A DNA stretch of 44,550 bases from Acidobacteriota bacterium (GTDB taxonomy: Bacteria; Acidobacteriota; Polarisedimenticolia; J045), in NCBI GenBank assembly GCA_017994815.1, contig JAGOJY010000034.1, positions 1-44,550 of the forward strand, in the 5' to 3' direction. The notes beneath the pieces are model-generated. The model had not been told where the DNA came from. It did not search any database and saw nothing but the letters and a program-made list of their open reading frames with translations. A program made the position numbers and the translations under genes. The stretch's first letter is position 1; the number at the start of each line of letters is the position of its first letter. Of this stretch, positions 1-11,023 are shown in pieces.

Positions 1-76
1 GCCATCCCTCTCGAAGCAACTCAATGGCACGCTCGCGACGGCGTTCAAGAGCCTCTGCGCTTCCGGCAGGACGCAT
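1..76 (-). CDS. IS630-like transposase, N-terminal fragment (cut by window edge)
   Basis: Only the first 25 codons are inside the window. They read from an ATG at 76 as a basic, helical start (MRPAGSAEALERRRERAIEL, then LREGW). This resembles the beginning of the helix-turn-helix domain of IS630/Tc1-type transposases, which usually opens with a G-S/T-x-E-x-L-E-x-R-R-x-R-A-I-x-L-L pattern. An AGGAGG ribosome site sits 5 nt upstream (82-87). The gene reads outward, so its catalytic DDE part cannot be seen. It follows the nucleotide-sugar dehydrogenase gene on the same strand by only 47 bp. The family call rests on 25 residues; any short HTH regulator with the same opening is the alternative. 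Confidence 0.55.
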   Translation of the reverse strand, partial: MRPAGSAEALERRRERAIELLREGW

Positions 77-92
77 GAGGACCTCCTGCCGG
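63..92 (-). repeat. 9-bp inverted repeat enclosing the transposase start codon
   Basis: The arms 63-71 and 84-92 are perfectly complementary and enclose the ATG at 74-76. On the minus-strand RNA the upstream arm contains half of the Shine-Dalgarno sequence (82-87). A folded transcript, for example read-through from the dehydrogenase gene, would hide the ribosome site. This kind of sequestration is known for several insertion sequences; here it is inferred. Confidence 0.5.
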
Positions 93-94
93 AG

Positions 95-123
95 AGTATA
101 GGACATTCATTATGCAGGAGTCA
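95..123 (-). promoter_or_regulatory. putative promoter for the transposase fragment
   Basis: On the minus strand TGACTC (118-123) and TATACT (95-100) are separated by 17 nt and fit a sigma-70 promoter. They directly abut the stop codon of the dehydrogenase gene. Transcription would start near 88, inside the inverted repeat, so only read-through RNA would carry the full hairpin. Confidence 0.4.
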
Positions 124-1758
124 TTAGCGGCGGCGGGTCGACTCCTTGATGCGCTGGATGTGGCCGCGGCCGAGCCCCTTCACCTCGCAGCCGAGCTCGA
201 AGTAGCGGCGGATCTTCGCGTCGTCGAGGATCCCGAAGCAGTCGACCACGGCGAGCGGCGCGCCGGACCAACGCACCACCTCGTCCGGGTCCAGCGCCAG
301 GTACGGCTCGTGCCGCACGGCCAGGATCAGCGCCTCGGCGCCCTTGAGCGCCTGCCGCAGGTCCTTGGAAACGCGGATCTGCGTCAGGCCTTCCTGGTTG
401 CGGAAAAAGCGCTTCCAGGAGTGGCCCGGCGCCGGGTACTCGTCCTGCGTTTCCAGCTCGTACCAGTGGTCCACGTACGGATCGTGCACCCGGACGTCGG
501 CGCCCATCTCGGTCAGCTTGCGCACGACCAGCTCGGAACCGCTGTAGCGGGTGTCGCCGACGTCCTCGCGGTAGCTCGCGCCGCAGACGAGGATCTCGGC
601 CCCGGCGATGTAGCGTCCCATGTTGCGCAGGGCGTCGCGCGTCAGCTCCGCGGCGTGCAGACCGCGCGTGTCGTTGATGTCGATCGCGCTGGTCGTGATG
701 CGGAAGATGTCGTCCTCGAAGCCGAGGATGTGCTTGTAGGCCCAGAAGCCGAGCCCGCCGTCCTTCGGCAGGCAGTAGCCGCCGATGCCGGGCCCCGGGA
801 AGATCATGTTCGAGTGCGTCGGCCGGACCTTGATCGCGCGGATCACCTTCGTCAGGTCGACGCCGTTGCGCTCGGCGAACAGGCTCCACTCGTTGAGGAA
901 CGCCAGGATCGTCGCCCGGTAGGAGTTCTCGACGATCTTGGTCGTCTCGGACTCGACCGGCCGGTCCATCACGGTCAGCGGGAACTTCTCGACGTTGAGC
1001 ACCTCGCCGAGGAACTTGACGACCCGCGCGCGGGCCTCGTCGTTGCAGCCGGCGCAGACGCGCCAGAAATCGCGGATCGAGGCGACGTACTGCCGGCCCG
1101 GCATCACGCGCTCGAAGCTGTGCGCGAGGAGCGGGTCGGCGCCGATCCCGCGGGCCTCGAACGTCTTCTTGAGGATCGGGAAGGCGACGAACTCGGTCGT
1201 CCCCGGGGCGACCGTCGTCTCGATCAGCACCAGGCACCCGGGCGGGATCTTCTCGCCGATCGTCCGCAGCGTCGCCTCCAGCGCGGCCATGTCGACCTCG
1301 CCGGTGCGCAGGTTGCCGAGGTCGCGCTTGAGGTAATCGCACTGGACGTCCACGATCACGCAGTCGGCCAGCTTGAGGCAGTCCGCGTTGTACGTCGCGG
1401 TGAGCGTCTTCTTCTCCAGGACGCAGCGGGCGATCATCGGGTCGACCTCGGGGTCCTCGGCCTTGACCGGCGAGCGTCCGCGGTTGAGGAGCGGGATCTT
1501 CCAGTAGCTGCGGGTGCTCGGGCGCTGGCAGCCGATGACGAACTTGCCCGGCCGCTGCGTCGTCTTGTCGTTCGAGTCGGCGACGATCGCTGCCATCACG
1601 GCGCCGACGAAACCGACGCCCATGACGACCACGATTTCCTTGCCCTCCGCCCGCGCGGCCTGCGCGAGGGACTGGACGCGCTCGAACTCCTGCTGGTAAT
1701 CGGCGGGGCGGGGCAGGGGGAACGATTCGCCTTCGGGGCTGACGGACATCTGGGACAT
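124..1758 (-). CDS. nucleotide-sugar (UDP-/GDP-sugar) 6-dehydrogenase
   Basis: A cytosolic NAD-dependent four-electron oxidase that turns a nucleotide sugar into the corresponding uronic acid for polysaccharide synthesis. Seen in the 544-residue protein: a Rossmann glycine motif GVGFVG at 47-52, the conserved ETTVAPGTTE stretch near 180-190, an NSYRA helix near 278, and GGYCLPKD with catalytic Cys329. These are hallmarks of the UDP-glucose/GDP-mannose dehydrogenase family; the exact sugar cannot be told. An in-frame ATG farther upstream (1902) is rejected because the ATG at 1758 has a GGAGGT site 5 nt away and the extra residues look non-coding. At 544 aa it is about 100 residues longer than most relatives, partly through an N-terminal extension of about 40 residues and a charged insert near 80-110. 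It appears monocistronic. Confidence 0.88.
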   Translation of the reverse strand: MSQMSVSPEGESFPLPRPADYQQEFERVQSLAQAARAEGKEIVVVMGVGFVGAVMAAIVADSNDKTTQRPGKFVIGCQRPSTRSYWKIPLLNRGRSPVKAEDPEVDPMIARCVLEKKTLTATYNADCLKLADCVIVDVQCDYLKRDLGNLRTGEVDMAALEATLRTIGEKIPPGCLVLIETTVAPGTTEFVAFPILKKTFEARGIGADPLLAHSFERVMPGRQYVASIRDFWRVCAGCNDEARARVVKFLGEVLNVEKFPLTVMDRPVESETTKIVENSYRATILAFLNEWSLFAERNGVDLTKVIRAIKVRPTHSNMIFPGPGIGGYCLPKDGGLGFWAYKHILGFEDDIFRITTSAIDINDTRGLHAAELTRDALRNMGRYIAGAEILVCGASYREDVGDTRYSGSELVVRKLTEMGADVRVHDPYVDHWYELETQDEYPAPGHSWKRFFRNQEGLTQIRVSKDLRQALKGAEALILAVRHEPYLALDPDEVVRWSGAPLAVVDCFGILDDAKIRRYFELGCEVKGLGRGHIQRIKESTRRR

Positions 1759-1782
1759 GGGACCTCCGCTGGGAAAGGCCGG

Positions 1783-1811
1783 ATTATCGACCAATCGCGG
1801 CGGGGCGGGAA
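1783..1811 (-). promoter_or_regulatory. putative sigma-70 promoter of the nucleotide-sugar dehydrogenase
   Basis: Minus strand TTCCCG (1806-1811) and GATAAT (1783-1788) are separated by 17 nt. The predicted start is about 18 nt upstream of the dehydrogenase ATG, leaving room for its ribosome site. Confidence 0.4.
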
Positions 1812-1889
1812 TGCGTCGTTGCAAGGCGGACCGCGCCCGGCGCAGAATGCCGCGCCCGATGTTCTCAGTTATTTGCGAGGAGGGGAACC

Positions 1890-2429
1890 ATGTTGCGTGC
1901 ACAGTTGACCTGGGTCGCCCTGCTGGCCGCGGCGGCGCCCGCGGCGCTGGCGCAGGCGCCGGAAAGGCCCGTGCCCGGGCCGGAGCACAAGAAGCTCGAG
2001 TTCTTCGTCGGCAAGTGGAAGGGCGAGGCCGACATGAAGCCGAACCCGTTCGTTCCGGGCGGGAAGTACAACTCGACCGACACCTGCGAGTGGTTCGACG
2101 GCAACTTCGCCGTCGTGTGCCGCTCGGAGGGCAGCGGCCCGGCGGGGCAGATGAAGAGCCTGGGCTTGATCGGCTACAGCCCGGAGGAGAAGGTCTACAC
2201 GTACTACGGCCTCGACAACGGCGGGATGATGATGACCAGCGTCGCCAGGGGGACGCTCCAGGGGGACACCTGGACGTTCGTCGACGAAGCGAAGATGGGC
2301 GGCAAGACGGTCAAGTCGCGCTACACGATGAGGCAGCTCTCGCCGACGTCGTACTCGTTCAAGTGGGAGACGGTCGGGGACAAGGGCGAGTGGGTGACGG
2401 TGATGGAAGGCAAGCAGACGAAGATCTGA
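1890..2429 (+). CDS. exported DUF1579-family protein
   Basis: A 179-residue protein with an N-terminal signal peptide: a basic start, then a Leu/Ala-rich core ending in AALAQA near residue 22. The rest fits the DUF1579 family, a small beta-barrel fold of unknown function often annotated only as a hypothetical secreted protein. Features seen are the HKKLEFFVGKWKGEADMKP opening, repeated aromatic/Gly strands, and a C-terminal EGKQTKI. A GAGGGGA site precedes the ATG. It is transcribed alone and converges with the methyltransferase gene, leaving only 9 bp between the two stop codons and no visible terminator hairpin. Its substrate or ligand is not known. Confidence 0.82.
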   Translation: MLRAQLTWVALLAAAAPAALAQAPERPVPGPEHKKLEFFVGKWKGEADMKPNPFVPGGKYNSTDTCEWFDGNFAVVCRSEGSGPAGQMKSLGLIGYSPEEKVYTYYGLDNGGMMMTSVARGTLQGDTWTFVDEAKMGGKTVKSRYTMRQLSPTSYSFKWETVGDKGEWVTVMEGKQTKI

Positions 2430-2438
2430 TCCGCCCCG

Positions 2439-3572
2439 TCAACCGCGCACGGTGTAGAGCAGGAGGCGCGCGTCGACGCCGCCGACGCGGACCGGGAAGC
2501 GCCGCTCGGCCTTGAGGCCGAGCGCGCGGGTCAGCCCCGGCGCCCCGGACAGGACGGCCAGCCGCCAGCCGGCGAGGCGCCGGTGCGCGAGCTGGCCGAG
2601 CCGCTCCCAGGCGGCGTGGGCGGTGCGCTCGTCCAGCCGCAGGCCCCACGGCGGGTTGGTCAGCAGCAGGCCCGGACCGGGCGGCGGCTCGACGTCGAGC
2701 ACGTCGCACTCGCGGATCTCGACCACCCCGGCCAGGCCCTGCCGCGCCAGCGCGGCGCGCGCCTCGCGCACGGCGGCGCCGTCGGCGTCGCTGCCGAGGA
2801 ACACGCCGCGCCGGCCGGCCGCGCGCTCGGCAAGCTCGCGCGCGAGGCGCTCGAGCGGCAGCTCGCGGAACGGCGCGATCGCGGCCAGGGCGGTCGTGCG
2901 CGGATCGCGCGCCGGCGGGCGGCCGAGCGCGACGCCGGCCGCCTCTGCGACCAGCGTCCCGGTGCCGCAGAAAGGGTCGAGCACCGGGCCGGCGGTCGAC
3001 GCGCCGGCGAGGATCGCCAGCCCCGCGGCGACGTCCTCGCGCAGCGGGGCCGTGCCGGACCGGTCGGTGCCCCGCTCGTGCAGGCTCTTCCCGCCAAGGT
3101 CGAGGCCGGCCACGGCCTCGCGCTCGCCGACGCGAACCTCGACCAGGACGCGCGGCGCGGCGGGATCGACCGGCGGGGCGACCAGCCCCTTGGCCGCGAA
3201 GCGCTCCCGGATCGCGTCCTTCGCCAGCCGCGCCGTGTGCAGGGTGTGCCGCAGGACGGCCGTGCGCCCCACCACGCGCACGGCCCACGGATCGTGGCGC
3301 GGCAGCCAGCGCTCCCACTCCAGCGCCGCGAGCGCCTGGAACAGTCCGGTGGGTCCCGGCGGCAGACCGCGCCCCAGCTCCAGCGCGACGCGCGAGGCCG
3401 AGCGCAACGCGAGCACGGCCAGCGCGCCGGCGCGGGCGTCGCCGGCGAAGCGCACGACGCCGCGTCCGGCGGGGGTCGGCGCGGGGAACCCCAGCGCGCG
3501 CAACTCCTCCGCGGCGGCGGGCTCGAAGCCCGCCGCGACGGAGGCGTGATAGGCGAAGGGGCCCGTGCTCAG
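2439..3572 (-). CDS. THUMP-domain class I rRNA/tRNA methyltransferase (RlmL/Trm14-like)
   Basis: A predicted S-adenosylmethionine-dependent methyltransferase for guanosine in RNA. An N-terminal THUMP-type RNA-binding segment (about residues 8-160) precedes a Rossmann catalytic domain with the SAM motif DPFCGTGT (199-206) and the amino-methyltransferase motif NPPWG near 305. That motif pair is typical of N2-guanine methyltransferases such as RlmL, TrmN and Trm14. The coding frame runs back to the rplT stop with no ATG, GTG or TTG there. The likeliest start is a CTG (3570-3572) overlapping the rplT TGA as CTGA; the reading frame is also open further upstream inside rplT. Gene position implies co-transcription with rplT and a ribosome-linked role. 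Confidence 0.8.
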   Translation of the reverse strand: MSTGPFAYHASVAAGFEPAAAEELRALGFPAPTPAGRGVVRFAGDARAGALAVLALRSASRVALELGRGLPPGPTGLFQALAALEWERWLPRHDPWAVRVVGRTAVLRHTLHTARLAKDAIRERFAAKGLVAPPVDPAAPRVLVEVRVGEREAVAGLDLGGKSLHERGTDRSGTAPLREDVAAGLAILAGASTAGPVLDPFCGTGTLVAEAAGVALGRPPARDPRTTALAAIAPFRELPLERLARELAERAAGRRGVFLGSDADGAAVREARAALARQGLAGVVEIRECDVLDVEPPPGPGLLLTNPPWGLRLDERTAHAAWERLGQLAHRRLAGWRLAVLSGAPGLTRALGLKAERRFPVRVGGVDARLLLYTVRG

Positions 3573-3946
3573 GCCTGGGCGGCCGGAAGCTCGCTGGGCA
3601 GCGCCGCGCGCGCCTGTTCGACCAACGTCGCGAACGCGGTCGGCTGCGTCACGGCCAGGTCGGCCAAGACGCGCCGGTCCAGGTCGATCCCCGCGCGCTT
3701 GAGGCCGTCGATGAAGCGGCTGTACGACAGCCCCTGCTCCCGCGCCGCCGCGCCGATCCGGATGATCCACAGCTCGCGGAAGTGGCGCTTCTTCTGCCGC
3801 CGGTCGCGGTAGGCGAAGTTCAGGGAGCGGTCGACCTGCTCCCGCGCGATGCGGTAGCAGTTGTGCTTCGACAGGTAATAGCCCTTGGCCCGGGCGAGGA
3901 TCTTCTTCCGCCGCTGCCGGCGGTTGCTACCCCGTTTCACGCGCAT
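3569..3946 (-). CDS. rplT: 50S ribosomal protein L20
   Basis: A 125-residue L20, needed early in assembly of the large ribosomal subunit. The sequence has the characteristic basic N-terminus ([20 protein letters not shown]), the YRDRRQKKR segment near 46-54, and the [25 protein letters not shown] helix region. It is slightly longer than the usual 115-120 residues because of an Ala-rich tail ending AAQA. An AAAGGAGA ribosome site precedes the ATG. It follows rpmI by 84 bp and overlaps the following methyltransferase by the stop codon. In many bacteria L20 represses its own operon by binding leader RNA; the hairpin between rpmI and rplT is a candidate site, but this is inference. Confidence 0.97.
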   Translation of the reverse strand: MRVKRGSNRRQRRKKILARAKGYYLSKHNCYRIAREQVDRSLNFAYRDRRQKKRHFRELWIIRIGAAAREQGLSYSRFIDGLKRAGIDLDRRVLADLAVTQPTAFATLVEQARAALPSELPAAQA

Positions 3947-4001
3947 GTGGCGTCTCCTTTCTGGCCCCGGCCGGAACGGGGGAAGCCCGGCGCGCGGCAG
4001 G

Positions 4002-4024
4002 GCGGGCCGCCCGCGGCGGCCCGC
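4002..4024 (-). repeat. GC-rich hairpin between rpmI and rplT
   Basis: The 10-bp arms 4002-4011 and 4015-4024 are perfectly complementary around a 3-nt loop, starting 7 nt after the rpmI stop. No T-run follows on the minus strand, so it is more likely an RNA-stability or regulatory element than a terminator. Confidence 0.5.
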
Positions 4025-4030
4025 GGAACG

Positions 4031-4234
4031 TCAGGGCCGGCCGTACGGTAGCAGCCGGTTCATCGCCGCCTCGTCGGCCGTCGACACGTACGTCTCCATG
4101 TCGAGGTGGCGGCGCCTCTTGGAGTCCTTCGAGGTCAGGATGTGGCTCTTGTAGGCCTTGGACCGCTTGAGCTTGCCCTTGGCGGTCACCCGGATCCTCT
4201 TGGCCGCGCCACGGTGGGTCTTCAGCTTCGGCAT
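4031..4234 (-). CDS. rpmI: 50S ribosomal protein L35
   Basis: A 67-residue L35, a small basic protein of the large ribosomal subunit. The family signature is clear: [20 protein letters not shown] at the start, then [20 protein letters not shown], and a C-terminal [19 protein letters not shown] precedes the ATG. It lies only 17 bp downstream of thrS and upstream of rplT. In most bacteria infC separates thrS from rpmI; here there is no room for it. Confidence 0.97.
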   Translation of the reverse strand: MPKLKTHRGAAKRIRVTAKGKLKRSKAYKSHILTSKDSKRRRHLDMETYVSTADEAAMNRLLPYGRP

Positions 4235-4251
4235 CTCGTCTCCTCGATCTC

Positions 4252-6210
<1,959 letters not shown>

Positions 6211-6289
6211 GAATCCCTCCGTGCCGCCCCCGCGGCCAACGCCGTCGGCGCCACGCTGTCGTTCGAGGTTCCGGGGGGAAGTGCGGGGC

Positions 6290-6364
6290 TGGTAGGCGCG
6301 GGCGGTTTCGAACCGCCGACCTCTACCGTGTCAAGGTAGCGCTCTCCCACTGAGCTACGCGCCT
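6290..6364 (-). tRNA. tRNA-Val (anticodon GAC)
   Basis: A 75-nt cloverleaf on the minus strand with a 7-bp acceptor stem (AGGCGCG / CGCGCCU), D-arm GCUC...GAGC, anticodon stem CUACC/GGUAG with loop UUGACAC giving anticodon GAC, T-arm GGCGG-UUCGAAA-CCGCC, discriminator A and genome-encoded CCA. All stems pair fully. It lies just upstream of thrS on the same strand. Confidence 0.97.
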
Positions 6365-6408
6365 GCGCCGCCCCACGACCTGGCCAAACCGGCCGGAACG
6401 AGTCGGGA

Positions 6409-6438
6409 ATGCTAGCAGCGCCCCCGGTCGGGTGTCAA
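6409..6438 (-). promoter_or_regulatory. strong sigma-70 promoter for tRNA-Val (and probably thrS operon)
   Basis: Minus strand has a perfect -35 TTGACA (6433-6438), 18 nt, then TAGCAT (6409-6414). The start is expected near 6402, about 40 nt before the mature tRNA 5' end. It is divergent from the carA promoter. Confidence 0.7.
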
Positions 6439-6457
6439 ACAGCGGCAGCACAAGATG

Positions 6458-6487
6458 TTGCCTTGGTTCCGCGAGTTCCGATACAAT
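6458..6487 (+). promoter_or_regulatory. sigma-70 promoter of carA
   Basis: TTGCCT (6458-6463), an 18-nt spacer and TACAAT (6482-6487), followed by the GC-rich discriminator CCGCCGGG. It sits back to back with the tRNA-Val promoter, with about 19 bp between the two -35 boxes. Confidence 0.65.
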
Positions 6488-6493
6488 CCGCCG

Positions 6494-6596
6494 GGCCTGG
6501 CGGGCGCAACGCCAGAACCCGGGACGGGACAGAACCCGCGGCGGGGACCAGCCCCGCTCCCGCGACTCGGGCTCGTGCGCCCGGAGGAGTCCCTGA
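6494..6596 (+). promoter_or_regulatory. structured untranslated leader of carA
   Basis: About 100 nt lie between the predicted start and the carA ATG. Three perfect short hairpins follow one another: 6497-6502/6510-6515 (6 bp), 6541-6546/6552-6557 (6 bp, enlarged by 6525-6529/6558-6562), and 6568-6572/6579-6583 (5 bp). The last one touches the GGAGGAG ribosome site at 6583-6589. No known PyrR or other riboswitch motif is recognisable, so a regulatory role is a guess. Confidence 0.4.
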
Positions 6597-7736
<1,140 letters not shown>

Positions 7737-7772
7737 GCCGCGTTTCCACCGCAAGTGCTGGAGGTCGAGGGG

Positions 7773-8921
7773 ATGGCTGATTGGAAGTCGCCGATGCGCG
7801 CGGACCCGAGCGAGTGGCTGGTCGTCAACGCTTCGGCGCCGATCCGCTTCCGCCTGCTCACGGAGCTGCATTCGCTGACCACCGCGGATCCGCACGTGGC
7901 GCGGCTGAAGCAGGAACTGATGGCGTGGCCGCCGATCAAGACCGAGTTGCGCTACCAGCGCCAGGACGGCAGCTGGGGCACCTCGATCCACGCTGGCGAT
8001 CCCAAGAAGAACGAGCGCTCCACCGAGCGCACGCTGTGGATGCTGTACGAGCACGACTGGGACCGCGAGGCGAAGGAAGTCCGGCTCGCGGCCAAGCTGC
8101 TGCGGACGTTCCTGACGCAGAAGAAGGACATCCAGCTCCACGAGTTCAAGACCCAGGTCAAGCAGGACCCCGTGCGCGAGCGGCTCGCGCGCTGGTTCCT
8201 GCGCATCCTCGCCATGGGCCTCCTGGTGCGCGCCGGGTACACCGACGACCGCAAGCTCCTCGACGGCGTGGCCGACCTGTTGGAGCAGGTGATGTCGTTC
8301 GTGTCCGACCCGGTGTCGCGGCGCCCGGTCGAGCACGTCGGTGTCGGCCTGCCGCAGATCCGGCGCGAGGCGATGCGCGAGGGGTACTGCTTCGCGCCCG
8401 ACATGTACATCCTGCGCGCCTTCGCGCACTGTCCGCTGCTGCTCGACTCGCAGCGCGCGCGCAACATGCTCAAGCGGATCTTCGACTACGTCGTCTCCAG
8501 CGACTACCAGGAGCTGGGGCCGGACATCGGCTCGATCCGCACCGTGCGCGGGCCGATCGCCCGCGGCTGGGGCATCCCGCTGCGCCCGATCGAGGAGTAC
8601 CTCGAGGGCGGCAACCTCGAGGAACTGCTGTACATCCTCGAGCAGCTCGCGCGGCTCGGCCTGATCAACCGCTACCCGCTGCTGATGAGCTACGTGGACT
8701 GGTTCCTGTCCCAGCAGCAGAAGGACGGCCGCTGGGATTTGCCGCAGAAGTACTTCGGTGGCAAACCTCTGTACCTGACCTGGATCCGGCTGGAGAAGGA
8801 CTGGAAGAGCCCGAACCGGCGCATCGCCGACGTGACCTTCCGGATCATGCTGGTCCTCAGGTACCAGTGGGAGCGCCAGATCAAGATGCTGGACCGCGGC
8901 GCGGACATGTATGGGTTCTGA
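7773..8921 (+). CDS. uncharacterised alpha/alpha-toroid protein, terpenoid-cyclase/prenyltransferase-like
   Basis: A 382-residue soluble helical protein of no assigned function. Two copies of the QxxDGxW repeat, QRQDGSWG around 62-69 and QQQKDGRW around 314-321, are the signature of the squalene-hopene cyclase and prenyltransferase toroid fold. A DxDD acid motif of class II cyclases is not obvious, so catalysis is doubtful. The chain is rich in Arg and Trp, and no signal peptide or membrane segment is seen. ATG at 7773 is chosen over the upstream GTG (7755) because GGAGG ends 8 nt before it. It overlaps the start of ispG by 11 nt, so translation is probably coupled; a link to isoprenoid metabolism is suggested only by this neighbour. 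Confidence 0.65.
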   Translation: MADWKSPMRADPSEWLVVNASAPIRFRLLTELHSLTTADPHVARLKQELMAWPPIKTELRYQRQDGSWGTSIHAGDPKKNERSTERTLWMLYEHDWDREAKEVRLAAKLLRTFLTQKKDIQLHEFKTQVKQDPVRERLARWFLRILAMGLLVRAGYTDDRKLLDGVADLLEQVMSFVSDPVSRRPVEHVGVGLPQIRREAMREGYCFAPDMYILRAFAHCPLLLDSQRARNMLKRIFDYVVSSDYQELGPDIGSIRTVRGPIARGWGIPLRPIEEYLEGGNLEELLYILEQLARLGLINRYPLLMSYVDWFLSQQQKDGRWDLPQKYFGGKPLYLTWIRLEKDWKSPNRRIADVTFRIMLVLRYQWERQIKMLDRGADMYGF

Positions 8922-10941
8922 CGTGCGGCTGCTGCCGGGCGCGATGCGTCCGGCGGCGGTGCGGCGGCGGACCGTCGAGGTGGCGATCGGCGGCGTGACG
9001 ATCGGTGGCGCGAACCCGGTCGCCGTGCAGTCGATGACGACCACCCCCACCTCCGACGCGGCGGCGACCGCCGCGCAGGCGGCGGCCCTGGCGCGCGCGG
9101 GGTGCGACATCGTGCGCGTGACGGTCCCGGCGCGGTCCGACGCCGAGGCGCTGCCCGAGATCCGGCGCCGGCTGGCGGCCGAGGGCCTGCGCGTCCCGCT
9201 CGTCGCCGACATCCACTTCACCCCGCAGCTCGCGCTGAAGATCGTCGAGCACGTGGAGAAAGTCCGCGTCAATCCCGGCAACTTCACCGACCGCAAGAGC
9301 CTGAAGGGCGAGGAGTACGACGAAGGGCGCTGGGACGAGGACGTCGCGCGGCTTTACGACCTGTTCGCGCCCTTGGTGGACCGCGCCCGCGAGCTGGGCG
9401 TGGCGCTCCGGATCGGCACGAACCACGGCTCGCTGTCGGACCGCATCGTCCACCGCTACGGCGACAGCCCGCTCGGGATGGTCGAGTCGGCGCTGGAGTT
9501 CGTGCGCATCGCCGAGGACCGCGGGCACCGCGGCCTGGTGATCTCGATGAAGGCCTCCAACCCGCAGGTGATGGTGCGGGCCTACCGGCTGCTCGTGCAG
9601 GAGCTGGACCGCCGGTACGCGCCCTATCCGCTGCACCTGGGCGTCACCGAGGCCGGCGGCGGGGACGAGGGCCGGATCAAGTCGGCGGCCGGGATCGGCA
9701 CGCTTTTGGCGGACGGCGTCGGCGACACGGTGCGCGTCTCGCTGACCGAGGACCCGGTGAACGAGGTCCCCGCCGGGCGCGAGCTGGTCCGCCTGTTCGC
9801 CGTCGACCCGGCGCAGGTCGCGCCGGGGCCCGCGGTCGAGATCGTCGAGCGCCGCAACCCGTTGGATTTCGTGCGGCGGACCTGCTCGCGGGTCACGGTG
9901 GGGCCGTTCGCCTGGGGCGGGGAGGAAGTGCCCCGCGTGGAGCTGGTCGTCGAGCCGGGCGACGCGCGGCTGGCCTCGGCGCTGCTCGCGGCGCGCCCGC
10001 CGGTGGAACTGGTCGATGTCGTGGCCGGTCCAGGTCCGGCAGGGCTGGAGCCGGCGCTCGGGTTCCTCGCGCAGTTCCCCCGCGAGGCGCTCGCGCGCGG
10101 CGTGACGTTCGCCGACGCGCCCGCCGCGCTGGCGGCGCTCGCCGACCGCGGGTCGCGCACGCGGCTGGCCGGCCTGGTCGACAGGATCGCGGTCCCGGTC
10201 GCGCCGCAAAGCGACGACCTCGCCCGGCTCACGACCGAGGCGGCGGACCTGCCGCTCCTGGCGCTGCTGCGGGTGGACGGGGACCTGGCCGGGGACAACG
10301 AGCGCCGGATCGCCGAGTTCGCGCGCGCGTCGGCCGGGCTCGGCCCGGGGGTTCTCGCGGGCCTGGCGCTGGACGGCTGCACCGACCCGGTCCGGGCGCA
10401 GCGCCTGCTCGCTGCGGCGCTCGACCGCGCCGGCGCACGCGTCCCGCTGGTGCTCGGCGACCGCGCGATCGACGGGGAAGACCCGCGTCTCGGCCGCGCC
10501 GGCCGGCTGGCCTCCCTCCTGCTCGACGGGATCGGCGACGCGGTGCGCGTGGCGGCCGGGGCCGACCCGGCGCGCGGCGCGCGCCTGCAGCACGACGTCC
10601 TGCAAGCCGCGCGGCGCAGGCTCGAGCGGGCCGACTACATCGCCTGCCCGTCGTGCGGGCGCACGCTGTTCGACCTCGAGAACACCACCGAGCGCGTCCG
10701 CGAACTGACCTCCCACCTGAAGCTGAAGATCGCGGTGATGGGCTGCGTCGTGAACGGCCCGGGCGAGATGGCCGACGCCGATTACGGCTACGTCGGCTGG
10801 GGGGCGGGCAAGGTGGCCCTGTTCGTCGGCCGCGACATGGTCGAGCGCGACATCCCGTTCGCCGAGGCCCCGCAGAAGCTCGTCGACCTGATCAAGCGCC
10901 GCGGCCACTGGACCGACCCCGCCGACTCCTCCGCACCGTAA
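8911..10941 (+). CDS. ispG: 4-hydroxy-3-methylbut-2-enyl diphosphate synthase, large three-domain form
   Basis: Iron-sulfur enzyme of the MEP isoprenoid pathway that reduces MEcPP to HMBPP. The N-terminal TIM barrel is evident (PVAVQSMTTTPT, VADIHFTPQLAL, KVRVNPGNF, IGTNHGSLSDR, GVTEAGGGDEGRIKSA). The C-terminal domain carries the 4Fe-4S ligands CPSCGR near 580 and CVVNGPGE near 610. At 676 aa it is far longer than the ~360-aa E. coli enzyme because an extra domain lies between barrel and cluster domain, as in plant, chlamydial and Bacteroidetes IspG. It overlaps the preceding stop codon region; ATG at 8911 is used, with GTG 8923 and ATG 8944 as alternatives. dxr of the same pathway lies 10 kb away. 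Confidence 0.95.
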   Translation: MGSDVRLLPGAMRPAAVRRRTVEVAIGGVTIGGANPVAVQSMTTTPTSDAAATAAQAAALARAGCDIVRVTVPARSDAEALPEIRRRLAAEGLRVPLVADIHFTPQLALKIVEHVEKVRVNPGNFTDRKSLKGEEYDEGRWDEDVARLYDLFAPLVDRARELGVALRIGTNHGSLSDRIVHRYGDSPLGMVESALEFVRIAEDRGHRGLVISMKASNPQVMVRAYRLLVQELDRRYAPYPLHLGVTEAGGGDEGRIKSAAGIGTLLADGVGDTVRVSLTEDPVNEVPAGRELVRLFAVDPAQVAPGPAVEIVERRNPLDFVRRTCSRVTVGPFAWGGEEVPRVELVVEPGDARLASALLAARPPVELVDVVAGPGPAGLEPALGFLAQFPREALARGVTFADAPAALAALADRGSRTRLAGLVDRIAVPVAPQSDDLARLTTEAADLPLLALLRVDGDLAGDNERRIAEFARASAGLGPGVLAGLALDGCTDPVRAQRLLAAALDRAGARVPLVLGDRAIDGEDPRLGRAGRLASLLLDGIGDAVRVAAGADPARGARLQHDVLQAARRRLERADYIACPSCGRTLFDLENTTERVRELTSHLKLKIAVMGCVVNGPGEMADADYGYVGWGAGKVALFVGRDMVERDIPFAEAPQKLVDLIKRRGHWTDPADSSAP

Positions 10942-11023
10942 CGGGCGCCGCCAGGTGGGGAAAACCGCGGGCGGCCGCCTGCTCGCGCTTGCCCCGAACC
11001 GGCCGGGCCGGCTGCGGCGGCCC

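Noticed and set aside
112..1908. 598-residue plus-strand frame opposite the nucleotide-sugar dehydrogenase
   Set aside because: The minus-strand protein has complete family motifs, so the opposite frame is a shadow.
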